NCBI GenBank assembly: GCA_905201685.1
Contig: CAJKOW010000023.1
Span: 1-29,812, forward strand
Source: an uncultured Bacteroides sp.
GTDB lineage: Bacteria; Bacteroidota; Bacteroidia; Bacteroidales; Bacteroidaceae
Length of the DNA: 29,812 nt
Reading direction: 5' to 3'
Part shown: in pieces, positions 25,355-29,812 of the stretch
Layout of the letters: each line of letters opens with the position of its first letter
How positions within the stretch are numbered: position 1 is the first letter of the stretch
Program-made: the position numbers and the translations under genes
Notes under the pieces: model-generated
The model's input: only the letters and a program-made list of their open reading frames with translations
What the model was told of the DNA's origin: nothing
Database searches by the model: none

Positions 25355-25431
25355 CACAAGTTTATCGCAAAAGAGCGGAGTGGCTGAACGGTGGATTGGC
25401 CCTGTCGCTTTTTCATTATTATCGTTTTTTT

Positions 25432-25968
25432 ATGGAAAGTTTTAGTGAATTGATAAAGAATCGCCGCAGCATGCGGAAGTTTACATCCGAAGAATTGACT
25501 CAGGACGAAGTGGTTACACTGATGAAGGCTGCGCTGATGGCCCCCACTTCCAAGCGGAGTAATTCGTGGCAGTTTATTGTAGTTGACGATAAGGAGATGC
25601 TGAAAGAGTTGTCGCACTGCAAGGAGCAGGCTGCACAGTTCATTGCCGATGCAGCTTTGGCCGTAGTTGTTACTGCCGATCCTTTGGCAAGTGATGTCTG
25701 GATTGAAGATGCTTCGATCGCTTCCATTTATCTGCAACTTCAGGCCGAAGATATGGGGTTGGGCAGCTGTTGGGTGCAGGTGCGCGAACGCTATACGGCG
25801 GCCGGAATGCCGTCGGACGAGTTTATCCACGGCCTGTTGGACATTCCTTTGCAGTTGCAGGTGCTCAGTGTCATCGCTATCGGCCATAAGGGTATGGAGC
25901 GCAAACCTTTTTCTGAAGAGCATCTGCAGTGGGAAAAAATACATCTGAATAAGTACGGAGGACAATAA
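25432..25968 (+). CDS. Nitroreductase-family FMN oxidoreductase
   Basis: The 178-residue protein belongs to the flavin-dependent nitroreductase family. FMN-binding residues are recognisable in NRRSMRKF (residues 9-16) and in PTSKRSNSWQFIVV, and the segment LQAEDMGLGSCWVQV is a typical dimer/FMN contact. Length is on the short side of the family, as in many anaerobe enzymes. The physiological electron acceptor is not known. I start at the ATG at 25432; the frame extends upstream to a TTG without added homology. It probably leads an operon with the small membrane protein that starts 3 bases after its stop. Confidence 0.88.
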   Translation: MESFSELIKNRRSMRKFTSEELTQDEVVTLMKAALMAPTSKRSNSWQFIVVDDKEMLKELSHCKEQAAQFIADAALAVVVTADPLASDVWIEDASIASIYLQLQAEDMGLGSCWVQVRERYTAAGMPSDEFIHGLLDIPLQLQVLSVIAIGHKGMERKPFSEEHLQWEKIHLNKYGGQ

Positions 25969-25970
25969 CG

Positions 25971-26306
25971 GTGAGTGCTGCAAAGGCAAATAACAACCGC
26001 GACACGTATAAGGCTACTGCTATCACGCTGATTGTGTTCGGGATTCTTTATTTGGTGGACAAGCTGATACATTTTGGTTCTGTCGGATTGCCGTGGGTGA
26101 TGAACAAGGATAATTTCCTGCTTTATACGGCTGTGATATTTCTGTTGTTCAAACATGACAAATCGGTAGGATTGGTACTCATTGGATTGTGGTTGATATT
26201 GAATTTCAATCTGATTACGACTCTGTTGGGTACGATGTCTGCTTATTTGCTCCCATTGGCTTTATTGGTGTTGGGAGCTATTCTGTATTGGTTGGCAACA
26301 AGATGA
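25971..26306 (+). CDS. Small membrane protein, LiaI/LiaF-like transmembrane region
   Basis: A 111-residue protein with about four hydrophobic segments (ATAITLIVFGILYLVDKLI, FLLYTAVIFLLF, VGLVLIGLWLIL, YLLPLALLVLGAILYWLA). The pattern resembles the membrane domain of LiaI/LiaF-like proteins, but I cannot name a function. Translation must begin at GTG 25971, just after the nitroreductase stop, because the first in-frame ATG would remove two helices. Its stop overlaps an ATG (ATGA) of the next frame, so the three genes are probably co-transcribed. Confidence 0.7.
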   Translation: MSAAKANNNRDTYKATAITLIVFGILYLVDKLIHFGSVGLPWVMNKDNFLLYTAVIFLLFKHDKSVGLVLIGLWLILNFNLITTLLGTMSAYLLPLALLVLGAILYWLATR

Positions 26307-26320
26307 AAAAGGAGAGCTGT

Positions 26321-27118
26321 ATGGCAAGAAGAAGTATTGAAGATACGTCGATTGTAATGATTGGAGCCGGCAATTTGGCTACTAATCTGGCGAAAGCCCT
26401 TTATCGGAAGGGATTCCGCATCGTCCAGGTATATAGCCGTACCCGTGAGTCGGCTCAGGGACTGGCGCAGGTAGTAGAAGCTGAATATACGACCGAATTG
26501 TCGGAAGTGGTAAAAGATGCCAAGTTGTACATTGTTTCGCTGAAGGATGCTGTACTGGTACCGTTGTTGCCGCGTATGGTGGTCGGAAAAGAAAAGGCTC
26601 TGTGGGTACATACGGCAGGCAGTATCCCGATGAATGTATGGGAAGGGCATGTAGAACGTTACGGAGTATTCTATCCGATGCAGACGTTCAGCAAACAACG
26701 GGAAGTGGATTTTAGTCATATTCCCATTTTTGTCGAAGGTTCTTCGCCCGAAAACACTCAGTTCCTGAAAGAAGTGGCGGCTGCATTGTCGGTGAAGGTA
26801 TTCGAGGCTTCGTCCGAACAACGCAAAAGCTTGCATTTGGCAGCTATATTTGCCTGCAACTTTACAAATCACATGTATGCACTGGCCGACAGGTTGTTGA
26901 AAAAGTACAATTTGCCGTTTGATGTGATGTTGCCCCTGATTGACGAGACGGCCCGCAAGGTACACGAACTGGAGCCGAAGGCTGCGCAGACAGGACCGGC
27001 CATACGTTACGACGAGAACGTCATTAACGGGCATCTGCAGATGTTGGCCGACGAACCCCGGTTGCAGGAACTGTACCGGCTGATAAGTGAAAGCATCCAT
27101 CAAAGTTCAAAAGAATAA
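26321..27118 (+). CDS. DUF2520 Rossmann-fold protein
   Basis: The 265-residue protein has an N-terminal nucleotide-binding fold with VMIGAGNLATNLAKAL and YSRTRESA, like the NADP-binding part of F420-dependent or pyrroline-5-carboxylate reductase-type enzymes, and a helical DUF2520 domain from about 125 (AAIFACNFTNHMYALAD). Substrate unknown. Start choice: ATG 26321 has a GGAG six bases upstream, uncommon for this group; ATG 26303 overlaps the previous stop and would add six residues. The next gene, KdsC-like, starts 13 bases after its stop. The trio DUF2520, KdsC, Maf recurs in Bacteroidales. Confidence 0.82.
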   Translation: MARRSIEDTSIVMIGAGNLATNLAKALYRKGFRIVQVYSRTRESAQGLAQVVEAEYTTELSEVVKDAKLYIVSLKDAVLVPLLPRMVVGKEKALWVHTAGSIPMNVWEGHVERYGVFYPMQTFSKQREVDFSHIPIFVEGSSPENTQFLKEVAAALSVKVFEASSEQRKSLHLAAIFACNFTNHMYALADRLLKKYNLPFDVMLPLIDETARKVHELEPKAAQTGPAIRYDENVINGHLQMLADEPRLQELYRLISESIHQSSKE

Positions 27119-27131
27119 AATCTTCTTCATT

Positions 27132-27662
27132 GTGAGTACGATAAATTACGATCTGAAAAAAATTAAGGCACTTCTGTTCGATGTGGACGGAGTGCTGAGT
27201 GCCAATGTGATACCGATGAGCGTGGAAGGCGAGCCGATGAGAACCGTCAACATCAAGGACGGTTATTCCCTGCATCTGGCAGCCAAGCAGGGAGTGTTGC
27301 TGGGCATCATCACCGGTGGAAAGACGGAAGCCGTGCGGAAGCGTTTCCTGTCGTTGGGCTTGTCGGCCGACAATATCTATCTGGGCTCTTCGGTCAAGAT
27401 TCACGATTATCGGGATTTCCGCGATCGTCACGGATTGAAGGATGAAGAAATTCTGTATGTGGGCGACGACATCCCCGACCTGGAGGTGATGCGTACGTGC
27501 GGACTTCCCTGTTGTCCCAAGGACGCAGTTCCTGAAGTAAAGGCTGTTTCTCGCTACATATCCTATGCTGATGGCGGCTACGGCTGTGGACGTGACATCG
27601 TAGAACAGGTGTTGAAGGTTCAGGGATTGTGGCTGGCCGACGAGAAAGCGTTCGGATGGTAA
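27132..27662 (+). CDS. kdsC: KdsC-like HAD phosphatase (Kdo-8-phosphate phosphatase)
   Basis: A 176-residue capless HAD phosphatase of the KdsC/YrbI type. Motif I has Asp17 and Asp19 in LLFDVDGVL; motif II is GIITGGKT; motif III is YVGDDIPDLEVM. KdsC removes phosphate from Kdo-8-phosphate in lipopolysaccharide core synthesis. Length and absence of a cap insertion agree with that family. Sialic-acid-type (KDN-9-phosphate) phosphatases look alike, so the substrate is likely, not proven. GTG 27132 gives MSTINYDLKKIKALLFDVDG; the frame upstream overlaps DUF2520 and has no ATG. Confidence 0.83.
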   Translation: MSTINYDLKKIKALLFDVDGVLSANVIPMSVEGEPMRTVNIKDGYSLHLAAKQGVLLGIITGGKTEAVRKRFLSLGLSADNIYLGSSVKIHDYRDFRDRHGLKDEEILYVGDDIPDLEVMRTCGLPCCPKDAVPEVKAVSRYISYADGGYGCGRDIVEQVLKVQGLWLADEKAFGW

Positions 27663-27735
27663 ATATACGTTCTAACGCTTTTGTGACTTCTCGGGTTTCA
27701 TTCATTTCTTTAAACTTCATTATTTATATCTACAT

Positions 27736-28320
27736 ATGCTGGACAATCTGAAAAAATACAAAGTGATACTGGCAAGCAATTCCCCTCGCCGTAAAGAACT
27801 GTTGTCGGGACTTGGCATCGAGTACGAAATACGTACCTTGCCTGACGTGGACGAATCCTATCCGCCGACGCTGCAGGGGGCAGACATACCGCTGTATATT
27901 TCGAAAGAAAAGGCGGATGCATATCGGACAATGTTGCAGCCGGGCGAACTGATGATTACGGCCGACACCATTGTCTGGCTGGACGGGCGGGTGCTGGGCA
28001 AGCCCAGGGACAGGGAAGATGCGTTGCAGATGCTTCGCGACATGTCGGGACGTACGCACGAAGTGTTTACGGGTGTCTGCATCACTACGACCGACTGGCA
28101 ACGCAGCTTTTCTGCACAGACGGAGGTGCGTTTTGCACCGTTGACGGAAGAAGAAATCACTTACTATGTCGATCGTTTTCAGCCGATGGACAAAGCCGGT
28201 TCGTATGGAGTACAGGAATGGATCGGCTTTATCGGAGTGGAAAATATCTCGGGCAGTTATTTCAATATCATGGGACTTCCGGTACAGCGCCTGTATCGCG
28301 AACTGAAGTCAATCGGATAA
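27736..28320 (+). CDS. maf: Maf-like nucleoside triphosphate pyrophosphatase
   Basis: The 194-residue protein has the Maf hallmarks: ILASNSPRRKELL at residues 11-23, ADTIVWLDGRVLGKP in the middle, TGVCI, and DKAGSYGVQEW near 155. These form the nucleotide and metal site of enzymes that hydrolyse dTTP, UTP and modified pyrimidine triphosphates, cleaning the nucleotide pool. The motifs fit the YhdE/dTTP-UTP group. It lies 73 bases after kdsC, a gap with no visible terminator. Confidence 0.92.
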   Translation: MLDNLKKYKVILASNSPRRKELLSGLGIEYEIRTLPDVDESYPPTLQGADIPLYISKEKADAYRTMLQPGELMITADTIVWLDGRVLGKPRDREDALQMLRDMSGRTHEVFTGVCITTTDWQRSFSAQTEVRFAPLTEEEITYYVDRFQPMDKAGSYGVQEWIGFIGVENISGSYFNIMGLPVQRLYRELKSIG

Positions 28321-28406
28321 TAAGGATGAAGAGCATGCCTTTCCAGGCTTGGTAAACGCATGCAAACAGAAGGATAAGTTAACGAATCATTGGAGTAGGA
28401 GAACGT

Positions 28407-29804
28407 ATGGATACCCGTTACGAAGAGAGGCTTGGCACCGACCCGATGCTTCCGCTGATATTTCGTATGGCTTTGCCGGCGGTGGCAGCCCAGTTGGTCA
28501 ATTTGCTTTATACATTGGTGGACCGCATGTACATCGGTCATATTCCCGGTATCGGCACCGATGCTTTGGCCGGGGTGGGAGTGACCAGTTCCATCATCAT
28601 TCTGATATCCTCTTTTTCCTCCATTGTAGGGGGAGGCGGTGCGCCGCTGGCTTCCATCGCTTTGGGACAGAACCATCGCGAACGGGCCGAGAAGATATTG
28701 GGTAACGGGTTTGTGCTGCTGGTGCTGTTTGCGGTCATCACATCTTCCATTTCCTATATCTTTATGGAACCTATCCTGCTGGCTATCGGTGCTTCGGCCA
28801 ATACATTGCCTTATGCAGTCGATTACCTGTCGGTCTATCTGTTGGGGACCCTGTTTGTTGAGACTGTGGTGGGGCTGAACCTGTTCATTAACTGTCAGGG
28901 CCGGCCGGGGGTAGCCATGTGGTCAGTGGTCATTGGGGCTGTGCTCAACATTGTGCTTGATCCGCTGTTCATATTCGTCTTTGATATGGGAGTAAAGGGA
29001 GCAGCGTTGGCAACCATCCTGTCGCAGGCATGCAGTGCGGTGTGGGTATTGCGTTTTCTGACCTCGCAAAAGGCTTCCTTGCGTCTGGAACGCCGCTACA
29101 TGAAGTTGGATCGGCGCATTGTGGGAGCTACGTTGGCTTTGGGGCTTTCTCCTTTCATCATGGCCAGTACCGAGAGTCTGGTGGGGTTTGTCCTGAATGG
29201 CAGTCTGGAGCATTATGGCGATATCTACGTCAGTGCGCTGGCTGTGATGCAGGCAGCTATGCTGTGTGTCAGTGTGCCGCTGACCGGTTTTGCGCAGGGA
29301 TTTGTACCCGTAGCCAGTTACAATTACGGTCATGGCGACCGCGAACGGGTAAAAGCCTGCTTCAAGGTGGCTGTAACGGTGATGTTCCTTTTCAACTTTC
29401 TGCTGGTGTTACTCATGATACTTTTCCCTACGTTGGTTTCAGCTGTCTTTACCAGCGATCCCCGTCTGACCGAAACGGTAGCCCGTTCGATGCCCATCTT
29501 CCTGGCCGGAATGACCATCTTCGGCTTGCAGCGTGCGTGCCAGAATATGTTTGTGGCATTGGGACAGGCACGTATATCCATCTTTATCGCTTTGCTTCGT
29601 AAGGTTATCTTGCTGGTTCCGTTAGCACTGTTGCTGCCGCGGTGGATGGGCGTAACGGGTGTGTTTGCAGCCGAAGGAATATCCGATGCGGTGGCTGCCA
29701 TTTGCTGTACGTTGATTTTTGCATTCTTCTTCCCCCGGATTTTGGCGAAAATGAAATTGTCTTGTACTGATATAGGTAGACACATTTTAATAACAAAAAT
29801 GTGA
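28407..29804 (+). CDS. MATE-family multidrug/cation efflux transporter
   Basis: A 465-residue inner-membrane protein with about 12 helices in two related halves, of the MATE family. Near the N-terminus AAQLVNLLYTLVDRMYIGHIPG and later SSIVGGGGAPLASIALGQN are family patterns; the second half has PLTGFAQGFVPVASYNYGHGDRERV. Such proteins export drugs or metabolites in exchange for sodium or protons; the substrate cannot be told. An AGGAG five bases before the ATG supports the start. The stop lies 8 bases from the window end, so any terminator is outside. Confidence 0.92.
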   Translation: MDTRYEERLGTDPMLPLIFRMALPAVAAQLVNLLYTLVDRMYIGHIPGIGTDALAGVGVTSSIIILISSFSSIVGGGGAPLASIALGQNHRERAEKILGNGFVLLVLFAVITSSISYIFMEPILLAIGASANTLPYAVDYLSVYLLGTLFVETVVGLNLFINCQGRPGVAMWSVVIGAVLNIVLDPLFIFVFDMGVKGAALATILSQACSAVWVLRFLTSQKASLRLERRYMKLDRRIVGATLALGLSPFIMASTESLVGFVLNGSLEHYGDIYVSALAVMQAAMLCVSVPLTGFAQGFVPVASYNYGHGDRERVKACFKVAVTVMFLFNFLLVLLMILFPTLVSAVFTSDPRLTETVARSMPIFLAGMTIFGLQRACQNMFVALGQARISIFIALLRKVILLVPLALLLPRWMGVTGVFAAEGISDAVAAICCTLIFAFFFPRILAKMKLSCTDIGRHILITKM

Positions 29805-29812
29805 ATCAACAA

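Overview
The window is chromosomal DNA from a member of the Bacteroidales, most likely Bacteroides, Phocaeicola or a close relative. The signs are a SusC/SusD/SusE/SusF locus with TonB-linked outer-membrane import, lipoprotein signals with acidic residues after the Cys, BACON-type domains, promoter boxes of the Bacteroides form TAnnTTTG, and mostly weak ribosome binding sites. I cannot fix the species.

Layout. (1) 1-955 has no gene but is full of degenerate repeats: a tandem array with an exact 22-bp period, an inverted pair of about 44 bp, and GGTGAAA/TTTCACC elements. (2) 956-4311 is an oadG-oadA-oadB operon for a sodium-pumping oxaloacetate decarboxylase, closed by a strong terminator. (3) 4383-9272, minus strand, is LacI-family regulator, MFS sugar transporter, GH65 maltose phosphorylase, with a terminator or attenuator between the last two. 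(4) 9640-13296, plus strand, is GH53 endo-galactanase and GH2 beta-galactosidase. (5) 13297-14074 is a second repeat-rich gap that ends in the susC promoter. (6) 14075-21459 is susCDEF of the starch type. (7) 21712-24324 is a multidomain GH13 lipoprotein with its own promoter. (8) 24336-29804 holds housekeeping genes: acyltransferase, nitroreductase, a small membrane protein, DUF2520 protein, KdsC-like phosphatase, Maf and MATE.

How it works together. The locus looks like a starch/maltodextrin utilisation system. The GH13 enzyme and SusDEF act on the cell surface, SusC imports the oligosaccharides, the MFS protein takes maltose or maltodextrin into the cytoplasm, and maltose phosphorylase splits maltose to glucose and beta-glucose-1-phosphate. 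No SusA, SusB or SusR homologue is present in the window. A pectic-galactan pair (GH53, GH2) sits between the two halves.

The most striking find is regulatory. A 14-bp LacI-type operator, TGCAATCGTTTGCA, occurs exactly upstream of susC and, reversed, in the lacI/GH53 gap; a weaker copy precedes GH13. In all four reading directions the operator is followed after 54 or 55 bases by a perfect TAnnTTTG box. This fixed upstream position suggests that the LacI protein activates, or at least jointly controls, lacI, GH53-GH2, susCDEF and GH13, so starch and galactan functions would share one switch. The second find is a pair of related composite repeat regions (22-bp arrays plus GGTGAAA hairpins) lying in opposite orientation in the two largest gene-free gaps.
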